28,018 bases of DNA from Klebsormidium nitens (lineage: Eukaryota; Streptophyta; Klebsormidiophyceae; Klebsormidiales; Klebsormidiaceae), in assembly GCA_000708835.1 (NCBI GenBank), contig DF237805.1:1-28018 (forward strand), read 5' to 3'. This document shows, one piece after another, positions 1 through 16,400 of this stretch. The position numbers and the translations under genes are program-made. Each line of letters begins with the position of its first letter. Position 1 is the first letter of the stretch. Under the pieces are notes generated by a model that saw only the letters and a program-made list of their open reading frames with translations, had not been told where the DNA came from and did not search any database.

Positions 1-49
1 CGTATAGCTACCGGGGGATCCCCGCGAGGGGCTCGGAAAGCTAGCGCCG

Positions 50-2385
50 TTACAACCAAACCAATGCGCACTTCGACATTAGGGTGGCGAACATTAAGCA
101 TCGAATCTTTGATGCCATCGAGCGAGAAGCTCTGCCTGATCGTTGGATGGCATGCAGCTAGATCAACAGGGTGGCTGAACTGAGTCGAGACTATGCAACC
201 TTTGAGGCTCGTTCAGGCTTACCTCGCATGCCAAGAATCTCCTGAACGTCCAGCAAGATGGTCCTCCAAACTGCACAGATAAACAAATCAACATTCAATG
301 CCCAGACGCTCATGAAGAATTCGAGTGCACAACTCACACAGTAAGTGCGACTTTCATTGGACACTTTAACAAGAAAGTTTTTTTCCTGCTCCTACGGGAA
401 AACACTTACTGTGGATCAGTCACCAGGAGCACATTTACGCAAAAGCTGTCAGAGAAACGTTTCCAAGTTACTGGACAAGAACGTGCACCTACGTTGAATC
501 TGTTTTTGCAGCATCTCCACTGACTTACTTTTAGCCAAATAATCACGATTAGAATGCAATCTTTTAAGGCAGCTTTCTGACGAAAAGGCTAATCATCCAG
601 CAACCTCTTACCTTCAAGGCTCTTCCGACACTCCTCTGCTTCCATTGTAGCCTTATCGAGATGAGTAATGGCTACTTCGACCTCCTCGTATGCTCGTTGA
701 AGGGAAGGAGGGCCATTGTCATAATCCACAGGAAGGTTTTCATTGGCTGCCAATACGAAAATGGTTCTGGATCATGCACCGTGCTTCGATATTTGCCATT
801 GAGCTGATCTTAGCATCGCTGCCAGCAGAAGCCACAGCTGCACCAGAAAGTCTGCAGGGCCCCCAAGCAAGTTTGCACTTTATCCTAACAGCCTTGCCTT
901 GAACTCCACAGAAAAGGCTGCATCGTGACTCTTCAAACGGAGAGCTTACACACTCAATGCCACTGAGCTCAGAACCAAAACGACGAGTACGAATTGAGGC
1001 AGAAAGAAAGCAAGCAAATAGCACTCACTCAACCGAGCTTCTTCCTGCTCCAACCTGGCTACAGCCTCCTGGACTGCCCTCGATTTCAAGCGCACCAGCC
1101 GACCTTTCCTGTCATAAAGCTCGTACGGGTCTCGCTGGGACAGGTGCTCATAAGCTGCTGGCATACCTGCCAAGAACACCTTAGTGCCCAAATCAGGCCC
1201 GCTTCCTACATAAACAGCCTGAGTGTGTATTGTCTGGTTCAGGGGTTAGTTCTCTGGGGCTCACTTTGCCGCACGGGTTTTTATCTCTACTGGAAATCTC
1301 AGACTTGAGTATATCATGCATAGCTCCTCCTTTCCTGCACAGCGCCTAGACAACCCGTGAAACACCTTTGCTCAAGCTTAAGCTCCACCTGCCACAAACA
1401 TAAAGCAAGGGGGACAAGCTGTATTGCTAGGAGCGTGCCAGAAAATAGATGTGGTGCTGAGGTCTAACCCAGCGCTTCTTGGATCTGGTGTAGTTCAAAG
1501 GTGAAGTGCAACTCAAGTCAAAGAAGACGAGGGCAAAAGACCTCAACACGACTTACCCTCTCCCTCCTCCATACTGAGCATCTCCCAATCCCAGCTGCTC
1601 CCGACCTTGCCCATGGTCGTGTTCTCCTTGCCCACCTCTGCAGTACAAACACCCAACAATACAGAGCATTTGAAAAGGCTGAGCAGGCAGTAATTCTCTG
1701 TATATCTTTCCAGTGGAATGCCCCATCGTGGTCAATCATGTCAAACTCCATGATTGGTCTGCAAAGGGTGTTGCCAAACAATCTGGTTCAGCACACAAAA
1801 CTTGAACACATTGTAAGCAGGAGTATGTAGGCTGTCCAGGTTAGCCAAAATTGCAGACACTGCTTAGACCAGGCAAGGGACTAATGCAGAGCGACCGACT
1901 ATTTGCAAGCTACAAAAGGCACATGCATACAAGCACGGCAACAGAGCCAAAGAAGCCTGCTAGTGTGCTGAACTACTGGGCCAATGTTGACTTAGGGCAA
2001 CCTCTTGATGTGAATGACGTTCTGGATATAACAATGACATATGCGTCCTCTGTTACTTTTGTTTCAAACATTCAATTGTTAAGTTGATTCTTCACCACAG
2101 GACCAACCAAGTACTATCAGGATTTCAAGCCTCACCCTCGTAGACAAAGACAATGGATTGCAAACCAGACAAGCCTCCCTAAAATCAACCCCTGAAATAG
2201 ATAGACAAAAACGTCACAGACACAGCAGACTGACTCGGACTGCAAAATTCTCCAGTGCTACTACAGCTCTACTTACTTCCATCCTCGAGTGGCCCCTCTG
2301 CCTTCTGCCCTGCTCCCACAAGAAACACCAGCCTTTGCAAATGGGCCCTCACGTTCTTCCACATCGTTGCATGGTCAGCCGGCAT
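50..2385 (-). CDS. Uncharacterised coiled-coil protein, seven exons, 226 aa
   Basis: I do not recognise this protein. Seven exons join with matching phases and no internal stop: 2385-2277, 1637-1557, 1166-1029, 746-612, 576-489, 270-223 and 131-50, totalling 681 nt. Every junction is GT-AG, for example donors gtaagt after 2277 and 1557, and gtgagt after 1029. The start is an ATG giving MPADHATMWKNVRAHLQRLV. The middle holds SQRDPYELYDRKGRLVRLKS. From there to about residue 200 it is rich in Glu, Lys, Arg, Leu and Gln (for example AYEEVEVAITHLDKATMEAE and SVEMLQKQIQRSLEDHL), which predicts a helical coiled coil. The last exon ends in a short hydrophobic tail and a TAA. The least certain parts are the final exon and the donor after 489 (gtgcac). 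An extra small exon in the 2276-1638 intron is possible. Coding character is convincing; function is unknown. Confidence 0.55.
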
Positions 2386-2680
2386 GCTACGAGTTGCAGG
2401 ACCAATTCATTCTGACAGTGATTCGTTGCCTCCACTCTTCAGAATTACCTGTACCGTACCTTGTTTAATACGACGTAGTCTGTTCCAAAACTCAAATTGC
2501 AGGGGTCGCACGACGCAAGCTGCCAGGCAAAATGGTGGGGAAGCAGAAAACCCTGAGGTCCACCGCGAGTGCCTATCCGAGATTTTGCATATGACTTCAG
2601 GACACTTTGTTCTACTATTAAAACCAACATTTTTCTGGGGTGGCATAAGCGGTGGACCATAGCCTCCTCATCAGTGTTTC
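2386..2680. other. Intergenic region upstream of the coiled-coil gene
   Basis: This stretch lies between the ATG of the minus-strand coiled-coil gene and the GC-rich repeat block. It should carry that gene's 5' untranslated region and promoter. I see no clear TATA box. Minus-strand open frames crossing it have no recognisable domain and run into the repeat, so I do not call them. Confidence 0.4.
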
Positions 2681-3148
2681 CATTGGGGGCCGGCCACCAG
2701 CCATTTAATCGCCCCGAATGGCCGATGTCGTCCCCCAATCGAGGACGCTTGGGGGCCCAACGGGCCCCCAACACCCGAGTCAAGGGGGCCCTCCGGGCCC
2801 CCAATCAGGAGCCTAGCTAGCCCTTTCTATCCCCCTACTCTGTTCTCAGGGGGTTTTGAAAACTTGACAATTTCAGTAGCTTTTATGCCACACGCTGCGC
2901 ATATGAGCATAAATACACCAAATACCCACAATAAATGGTTTTGGGGGGTAGCTGAACCTCTGATCGGCCTCTTAGACCCCATGTCTCCACAGCAGTTCAA
3001 TATTTGGTCCCAAAAGGGGGCTACTCTTAGCAGACATTGGGGGCCCCGGTTCGATGTCTTGGGGGATCTGGGCCCCCAATGGAGAGGCTGAGGGGGCCCG
3101 AATAGCCCCCTTTGAAAAGTCCCAGGGGGGCCCTTCGGCCGCCAATTG
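2681..3148. mobile_element. GC-rich palindrome block, possible non-autonomous (MITE-like) element
   Basis: The block opens with CATTGGGGGCCGG at 2681 and closes with GGCCGCCAATTG at 3137-3148. The two ends are imperfect inverted repeats (CA-TTGGGGGCCG against CAATTGGCGGCCG). Inside are several local palindromes built on GGGGGCCC: arms 2749-2758/2762-2771, 2784-2791/2795-2802, and the 11-bp arms 3036-3046/3070-3080. The centre, about 2820-3000, is AT-richer and unrelated to the arms. There is no transposase and no convincing target-site duplication. This could be a miniature inverted-repeat element or a cluster of such inserts. Confidence 0.45.
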
Positions 3149-3626
3149 AAAAAGTTAGCACGGAAACACTGCTCCTCATTTTGTGACTTTATTGAAATGG
3201 CAAGATACCAGGCAAAATTGCAATATAAGTGTAACATATTCAAACAGTCATAAGCAGGTGAATTTTAGCTGGCGGAACCAACCGTACTGGTCAAATTTCG
3301 CCTTGAAACCCGCTATACGTGCGATAACTTCATCGCATAATCCACGATCAGTTCGGTTTCTGCTTTCCCTCAAGCTGGCCCAGCTTGCGAGTCGCGACCC
3401 CTGACTCGTAGTACCGTAGTACTTCCTGCATGGGCGCAGCTAGGCACAGTGCACACGCCTTGTGTGATTTCGACAAGCGAAGAACTCTGCAAAACATTTC
3501 ACATTTTCAGATTCCGCATTCAGCGAACTTGAGCCTGAGGCGCTCTCAATCACCCAGCGACCAGCAGCCAGCGATTTAGCGCTCTAGCATTCTCAGCTTT
3601 TAGCTAGTGCCCACGCGCCCGCTCGT
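3149..3626. other. Region between the repeat block and the TPX2-like gene
   Basis: No gene is supported here. The right part, roughly 3500-3626, is C-rich and precedes the ATG at 3627, so it is the probable 5' leader and promoter of the TPX2-like gene. I found no confident TATA element. Confidence 0.35.
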
Positions 3627-5592
3627 ATGCACTTACTGTGCTTGCTAGCTATAGCGTCGCTGCACGCTACGCGCCCCAGGTTCACCACTGCTGCCCTTCA
3701 CAGGGCATCCGCGGGGCTCAGCACTGGCCCTCGCTGTTCACTGCAGACCGCCGGCCTCCGAGCGGTAAGATTTTGCGCTTCAGCATTCCCCTTAGTTTTG
3801 AGGAAAGTTTGAAACTGAAAAAGAAGCTTTAGTGCGATCGTATGGTGACTCTGACATCTTTGAACAGAAAAGTGTTGGTGCTGCTTATCATGAACAAAAT
3901 TTGGGTTCTATGAAGTAGGTGTTTCTGCCAGTGTTAGCTAAAACGTGCTTAGAAGCTCGGGTGCTTACAAACCAAGCACAATCTGCTTGAACAATAGCAA
4001 ATCTTTTTCTGATGAAGAAAACAGGGCGTCTACTCTCAAGCAAACTTCCGAAGGGAACGCAAATAGATTCAACACTTAGCTCTGACCTTACAACCACAAC
4101 AATCTGGAGATTGTGGTCAGGGGTATGAGTTGCAATAGGGAAAGCCTGAAGCAGAGCTTTGAAGTCAGTAACCCTTGAAGGGCCCTAAGACTAAAGCTAC
4201 TCAACCAACAAAGCGCGGTTGTTGCAAAAATTTCTTCTTTCTTTCAGTCTCCCCATTGGAAAGCTCATGTTCCTTTGTGTAAGGACTCCCAAAATTCTCT
4301 GTTCTCTTTAACATCCATTCTCCACTCACACTCGTAAACCAGCTTCTGAGCAAAGCTAAGGAGCCCTTCTTGTTAGTCTTCCAGACTATTAACTGATCCC
4401 AACTTCATTCCCTCGTGTCCGCAGCCGAGCGCCCCCCTCGTCCGCCGCCCCAGCGCCACCGCCCCGCTCCGGCGCCCCACCCCCACCCTCTCCAGACCCC
4501 TGCAAACCCCCACGCGCCTCGCCCCCATCAGGACCAGAGCGCCACTCGCAGCCTCCACCTCCTCTCCGCTCAGCCCGATCCCAGAGCACTCCCCGCTCTC
4601 GTTCTCCACCAGGAGCCCGACGACTCTGTTGGCTCCCAGGAGCCCGATCGTCCCAATAGACCCAGAGCCTTTCATTGGCATGGCTGAGGTTGAGGCTAGG
4701 AGGAGGAGGGAGACACTGGAGGCAGCGGTTTGGGGTGGGAAGGTCTTCCGGCCGGCGGGGGTTGCGGGGAAGGGGACCCACAGGAGGGCGGAGGCGCCGG
4801 CGAGGCGGCAGCCGCCGGCGCCCAAGTTCCAGGAGTTTCACCTCAGGACAGAGGTAAGTTCGTTGAACAAAACAATGTACTGTTGACTGCAAGTTGCTCA
4901 GAAGCTTTCTTTTTGCAACTCCAAACGGGTCTTTGCACATCTTGATTGCAACAAGGATAAGATACTTTGGTAAGATATCGTGACTTCACTGAAATCAGCA
5001 TCAAAGTTGCATGACACTACGGTGTTGCCTAGAACGTCTCATACCTGCGGGATGAAACTTGTACCGGGTCTGGCAGAGCTGTTAAGGTCTAAAAGCAACT
5101 GGTACTTGTCTCCAGGTGCGGGGCATCATGCCGCAGGCAGAGGTGGCGCGGCAACGGGCAGTGAAGGAGCTGGGGTCCCTGTGGGACGCCAACCTCTTTC
5201 ACGCCAGGCCGGCGCCCAGGTCGCTGAGGCATGGGCCGCCCGTGGTGAGTTTGCTCACTGTTTCTGACATAAAGCTTCTGATATCTTTGAGTATTCCCTT
5301 CAAAGTCATTCGGGAGAAGATTTTCAATGCAGTGGTTGAATTCAATTAGTCTGCTTTCCTTGACATGAGACGAGCCAAATGTTGTCCGTTGCATCTTACG
5401 CTGATATGCAATTCTCAGCTGTCACTTATGGGCCTGCAAATCAATGACACAATCCTAATAATGAAGCCTCCACCCACTTCTTGACTCGAGTTCCTAACCA
5501 TTGTGCAGGAACTGACACGGATGTCTCCATCAAGGAGGGCGGCCCTTCAGGGGAAGGCAACAGGGGCAGTAGATAGGTCCAGCAGGCACTGA
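3627..5592 (+). CDS. Probable TPX2-family microtubule-associated protein, about 259 aa
   Basis: The model has four exons, all joined in phase 0: 3627-3764, 4425-4853, 5116-5244 and 5509-5592, ending in TGA. TPX2 family proteins bind microtubules and act in spindle assembly or cortical arrays. The family signature seen here runs across exon junctions: PKFQEFHLRTE (residues about 179-189), then a basic Arg/Lys/Glu helix, LFHARPAPR at about 216-224, and ELTRMSPSRRA at 233-243. These match the family pattern of a 'FHLxTExRG', a 'FKARPxP' and a 'LTxPxSPxxxxxxRA' element. Residues about 47-140 are Pro/Ser/Thr/Arg-rich low complexity. The sharp GC rise over 4425-4853 supports it being an exon. The first exon (MHLLCLLAIASLHATRPRFT) is the weakest part. 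An in-frame ATG at 4680 (MAEVEARRRRE) is an alternative start. The protein is short for full-length TPX2, so it would be a small TPX2-motif paralogue. Confidence 0.55.
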
Positions 5593-6959
5593 GTCTAGGC
5601 AGGTAGTAAAATATGAGCGGGCACTGCAGCGGCAGGTCCTGCATATACAGATCTTCTAGACCGGACTGTTTATTCTTGCACGCAAGTTACTGCACACTGC
5701 CATAGACTTCGAAAAATTGCTTAAGACTGTGCCCGCTGGCGCTCTGTTAATATACTGCCCCTGTTGCCCCCCTGCCTTTTTGCGTTCACTGATTTCACTC
5801 AATGCTTCTTTCAGGCGTCTGTTGAAGAAGCTGTCTTTCCAGGCTAATCGAATTTCCGTGCAAATGCATCATTTTAGGAATACTTTCAATCCATTTGTCA
5901 TCTAGGGATGTGGTGCTTATTGCAATTCAATTGCTTGTACCTGTTCAAAAGACTATGACTCACAAATTGGCGCTGCGCGTATACGATACGATTGGGGCTC
6001 AGACACATATGCAATTTACGAGATCGATGAATCTGAGTTGATAGTACTTCTGTTATTAAGCATGCCCGGCACTAGTGACATGGCTGGCTCTGCTGCCGAA
6101 TTCATCCTCTTAGTATATATAGTCTCTTAAGTTACGCGCGTACTTCTTCAAATGTGCCAGCTAATGATATCTGAACTAGCTGCATGGGTCATGCATTCGA
6201 TTAAGACGACCGTCATGACAAAGTTTAACTTACATACAGAATGGGAGCATGATCAACATTGCATGCGCCGGTCGCAATCAATCTGCACATCACTGTCAGT
6301 GTGCTTTTGTTAGTACGGCCCGGCATGAACAGTCACAGGTACAGAGGTTGAATGTGCTGCATATAGGGCCGGGCCGGGCCGCCCTGATTTAAGGTCAGAA
6401 GTTAGTATCGTAATACTGAATCGTAGTGGAAAAGAATTGCGTAGCGCAGTTGCTTGCCATGAAGCTTTTCAAATATCGGATTAAAATTGGGTGTCTGCTT
6501 GTACTCCGATGGCTTCGATGTGGAACTGATTACGTACGGTCCTATAAAATCCCATGTACTCGATCAAGGGCCCCGCAGGCTTTACAACGTGCACTCAGAA
6601 TATGCAAACCGTGTGTGTATCCGAAAAGCTGAGCTTTCTCGGCGCTAGTCGGCTATTCTCCGGCGACGTTACGTATCTCGTTGAATGAGTGGCCTTGTCC
6701 TTTATCCTCCCGCAGCTCTTTTACAAGACTGCTCAACATGAATAAAGAACCAAGACGCATGCTCCTGCATCTCTCCGGCAGAAAACGAACACCACTTTTT
6801 GGGGCTGTCCAATTGAGATCAACTGCAGCAGCGGCTACCAAGGCGTCACAAGAGCGAGCTACCAGTACCTTAACTAATCAGCAACGACATTAGCAATGAG
6901 CCCTTTTGGACGCATGAATGTGAGGTACCTCGTTAGTCCCCTTGTCAGAACGGAGGCGT
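5593..6959. other. Convergent intergenic region
   Basis: This lies between the stop codons of two convergent genes. It should hold both 3' untranslated regions. It is AT-rich and has a short GGGCC tandem run at about 6366-6381. The open frames here lack codon bias or a domain, and I see no further gene. Confidence 0.4.
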
Positions 6960-12810
<5,851 letters not shown>

Positions 12811-13466
12811 TGTTCTTGCTTCAATTGCAGATGCTATGCGCTGATACGCTGTGGGGAGACAGAGTCAGATTGCCAAAATCGATGCTTGCATACAATCAGC
12901 GTGGATTCTGAGCGCACCAGAAGTTACCTGAATACAACAGTTGCGTATTAGAGTGCATCAGACTGGTCGTTAAGGATAGGGATGAGATTGATAAAGAGAA
13001 TGGCAGAAGACATTATCAGCCCCACGTCGTTTCTCACGAGAGACAGGTCCTCAGCACCTTTGTCGATCAGGCAGACCTGTGAACTGAACAGTGTGCAGCT
13101 CAGCAAAGCTCTGCAGCCTCAGGATCGCTTCAACTTCAAGTTCTTGTCTTGGAAAACTGCTTTAGTAAAAGCTACATAAAAGGAGGCCCCGAGGGGCTGC
13201 TTATGACGGCTGCTTGACTGCCGGCGCTTTGGCTCCCGTTACAAAACCTTGGGTTCTGGATATATGTTGAGCTGCCGGTTCTGAGGCCGCTTGCCCCGAC
13301 GTTCAGACGCTGCCTGTCTGTTTTAATATCATGCAACAAAACTCTGGTCATTTGCATTGAATGTCACAGGACGAATTGCACTCTGTAGCCGCCTGTCAAT
13401 CGTAGGGGGAGTTGTAACTCGTGAGGAGCTGACTTCCCTATAAGTAACTTTCTTCCATGCAGAAAA
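12811..13466. promoter_or_regulatory. Shared upstream region of divergent SCPL and CTL genes
   Basis: About 650 bp separates the SCPL start (12810, minus) from the CTL start (13467, plus), so both promoters must lie here. A TATA-like CCTATAAG sits at about 13437-13444, close to the CTL ATG. A tcttccatgcag directly before the CTL start looks like a 3' splice site, which would mean a 5'-UTR intron. On the other strand, tctccccacag about 35 bases before the SCPL ATG could do the same. A hairpin-capable GGCCCCGAGGGGC lies near 13186-13198. Confidence 0.4.
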
Positions 13467-16400
13467 ATGGCGCACTATCCAACAGTTGACACCTCACCCC
13501 CCGAGCTGGAAGCTGCTTCTGTAGAGCAGCCTTTTCTTGCAGCAGGACAGTCTTCAAACACAGCAAGTCAGCGGCTTGGGTATCATTCTGGACGGCGCTC
13601 CTACAGGGATGCTTTTTTCCTGGTGAGCACAAAGAGCTTCCTTGTCGTGTACAGTGCATCCAAACAATGCTTGTTGATTGATTGCCGTTCTGTATAACCG
13701 AAGATTGTGTGCAGTAGAATTTCACACAGCTTGTATTGCATGGAGTTGCCGTCTTCCCCCTAGCATGGCTGGAAGCAGACGAAGGGCTGTGTGGAGCCGC
13801 CTGCTCGTTGAACCATCAATCCACCAGCCTATTTAATTCCGTGAAGACTGAAGCAACTCGACGAAGCGTGTGCTAGCGCAAAAGATACTGACATCAAGAG
13901 TTGAAGTAGAAAGTAAGTCCATATTTTGGGCAGACTACAGCACGTGCAGAATCTAAGCTAGGTCCCAGAAACAATTTACACTGACCAATTGAAACTCAGC
14001 GAGGAGCAATGTGGTACATATTAAACTCCCGCTCAACTTAGAGCGCCCTCACGACCCACTTCAGATTGAAAATTTAGAACCAGGTACAAGTGACACGTTG
14101 TAGAAGATTGCAATGCTGAGCACTGCCCTGACTAGTCTATGGCGAGAGTCAGATATGTGGTCCAAGTTTGTCGATGGCTGAGCTCTTAGTCAGGCCCCCA
14201 ACAACAGGAATCCGTGAGTCCTTCTCTCTGCTACTATAAGAAGTTGTTCACTTTTTGCAGGTGCTCTTTTTGACGGCGCTTGGCGCCACCGTCGGCATTG
14301 GCATCTATGGGATCTTGCACAGAAACCGGGACTTTCTGGACCTTGTGGTAAGTGGACCTTGTGTTGAGAGGTTGCCCCCAGAGGTTGAGCATTCTATTGA
14401 AGAGGTCGCGAGACAAAGTGGGTTCAGCCCGCGGGGGCCACTCGCTTCTTGCGAAAGGAACCCAGAGCTGAGTTTCTCTTTTTGGGAAGTCTACGGTTGA
14501 ACTTCATGCACAAAAGGTAGAAGTGTCCCGTCATACATGAAGCGTTCGCTCAATTGCCATATCTCACAATCTCACAAATGCCCAAGACTAGTTTTTGCAT
14601 GCTTACCTCACAAAGGGCAAAACGATCATTTCTATAATTTAGAAAGGCCAGTAACGACAATGTATTCTTCCCTTCTCATGCATTGACCCCGTCCTGCAGG
14701 GAAAGGACTCGCTCAATGATCCTGCCAACTGCCCTGCTTACCACACAGACAACGTCACGCTTCTAAACCACCTGAGGAGCAACGAAGCTACTCTTGGGGC
14801 CCTGGCGAAGGCTTTTTTGACTCCTGTGGCGGTCACGCTTGGAGCGAGCGTTGTCCTCGGTGAGTTGAACCCGGATTTTTGTTCGCAGGCTGAGGGTGTG
14901 TTCAGATATATGATTGAAGTCGGGTGTTCGCCCAGTCTGTGAGCTGTATATACATAGACTGCTGTAGAGGGGAGATAAGCTCTTTCCCTTTTGATCAAGT
15001 GGACTTACAGCAGACCTTTGGCCACACGAGGAAGCGACGCATCCCATTCATCTGCTTAAAAGTCTCGCTGAAACGTCCAAGCGGCTACACTGAGTCAGCC
15101 AGCAGTCATGCAGACAGGTCCAATTTGCAGTCAATCATCTCTTAGAAGGATGGTCAGCAGAATTGGCGCTTGGAAGAGAGCCCTCGAGACTATGGGAAAG
15201 ATCCAACTGATCTGTGAAGTTTCCTTCCAGGTCTTATCCTCCTGTGGCTCCTCAAGACCGTCCCCTTCTTCCTCGTCTATGCCACCGTCAGCCTCGTGGT
15301 AAGTGTCCATATTTTCAATTCGACGCATACCCTGAAAGACCTTTCGAACAATTGCTGGGCAACATTGCAGGCCGCGAGAAGAAGCTGGCGGCTTCGTCTT
15401 AAGTGACTTCGACTGTCAAAGCGCCCTCTGCGGTTAAAACTTCGGGGTTCTCAGCAGTCAATTTTCTGAATTGTACTGCAGCTTATCTCAACGTATCAGG
15501 AATTATAGCAAACATCATTTAGGTGTCCATTATAAAATCAGCAAATCTCGAGTGGAGACTGCATTGTCTTCTAAGCGCTGGCTCGGGCGGTCTCACCTAT
15601 TCAAACCGTGGACACAGCGCCAATGCTGATGACCACTGTCGTTGTTATTGCGAGTTCCTGTTGCAAGTGGAACCTGACCCGACGTGCATCCTGTGCAGGT
15701 CTTGTCGCCAGCGCTGGGAGGGCTGGCAGCGTACTCCCTTGCTCGTGATGACAGGCAGAGGGACCCGCAGATCGTTCTGTACCCAGCGGGGGCCACCGCC
15801 GTCCTGGCATTCGTCTTTTGGTACATTCGAGAGTAAGTTGGACTAGTCTCTTGCGAAGTGAAGTTGCAGAAGAGTGCTGAGATTGCATGTGCAGACCACT
15901 GGCGCAAAGGCCTCCCTTGCTGAATGTCACTGGAGCGACTTTCGGGGGGTAACTATACCGATTGCTGAATTGCCAAATCGTGACGCTAGCGCAAAGAAAG
16001 GCTTATTGGCAGCGCCTTTGCGCAACCGCGTTGCAGCTCATTAGCCAATAGTTCAGCATTAACATCACGACGTAAAAAGCATTATCTCTAGTGTTTTCCG
16101 GGTCTTCTCCGACCTGTTCGGAACGGTCTAACAACGTAGAAACATTGTTTTGACATCTGACCGTGACTCCATTCTGTTCCACTCATCCAGCAAGTTGGCC
16201 CTGACGGCCCGTCTCCTGGGCTGCTCGGCGGCCGCACTGAGAGAGAATCTGAGCCTGGTAAGTGAACACCGGCGGGGCCTATTTCGAACTGAGCATCAAT
16301 CCGTGATAATCAGCATTTCGGCCTGAAGATGTCGCGAAGCTACGACTTCAGTGCGTTGCAGGCCTAGATCTTAGTTGTTTCGAAGCACCGTCTTGGGAAG

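Noticed and set aside
1518-1781. Minus-strand frame with MIDHDGAFHWKDIQR
   Set aside because: The exon at 1637-1557 uses a different frame that fits both neighbours; this one has no usable donor.
2827-3243. 138-codon minus-strand frame
   Set aside because: It is a translation through the GC-rich palindrome block, and its Gly/Pro pattern follows the repeats.
4373-4940. Long minus-strand frames opposite the TPX2-like exon
   Set aside because: They are GC-rich shadows of the plus-strand exon at 4425-4853, which carries the recognisable motifs and splice sites.
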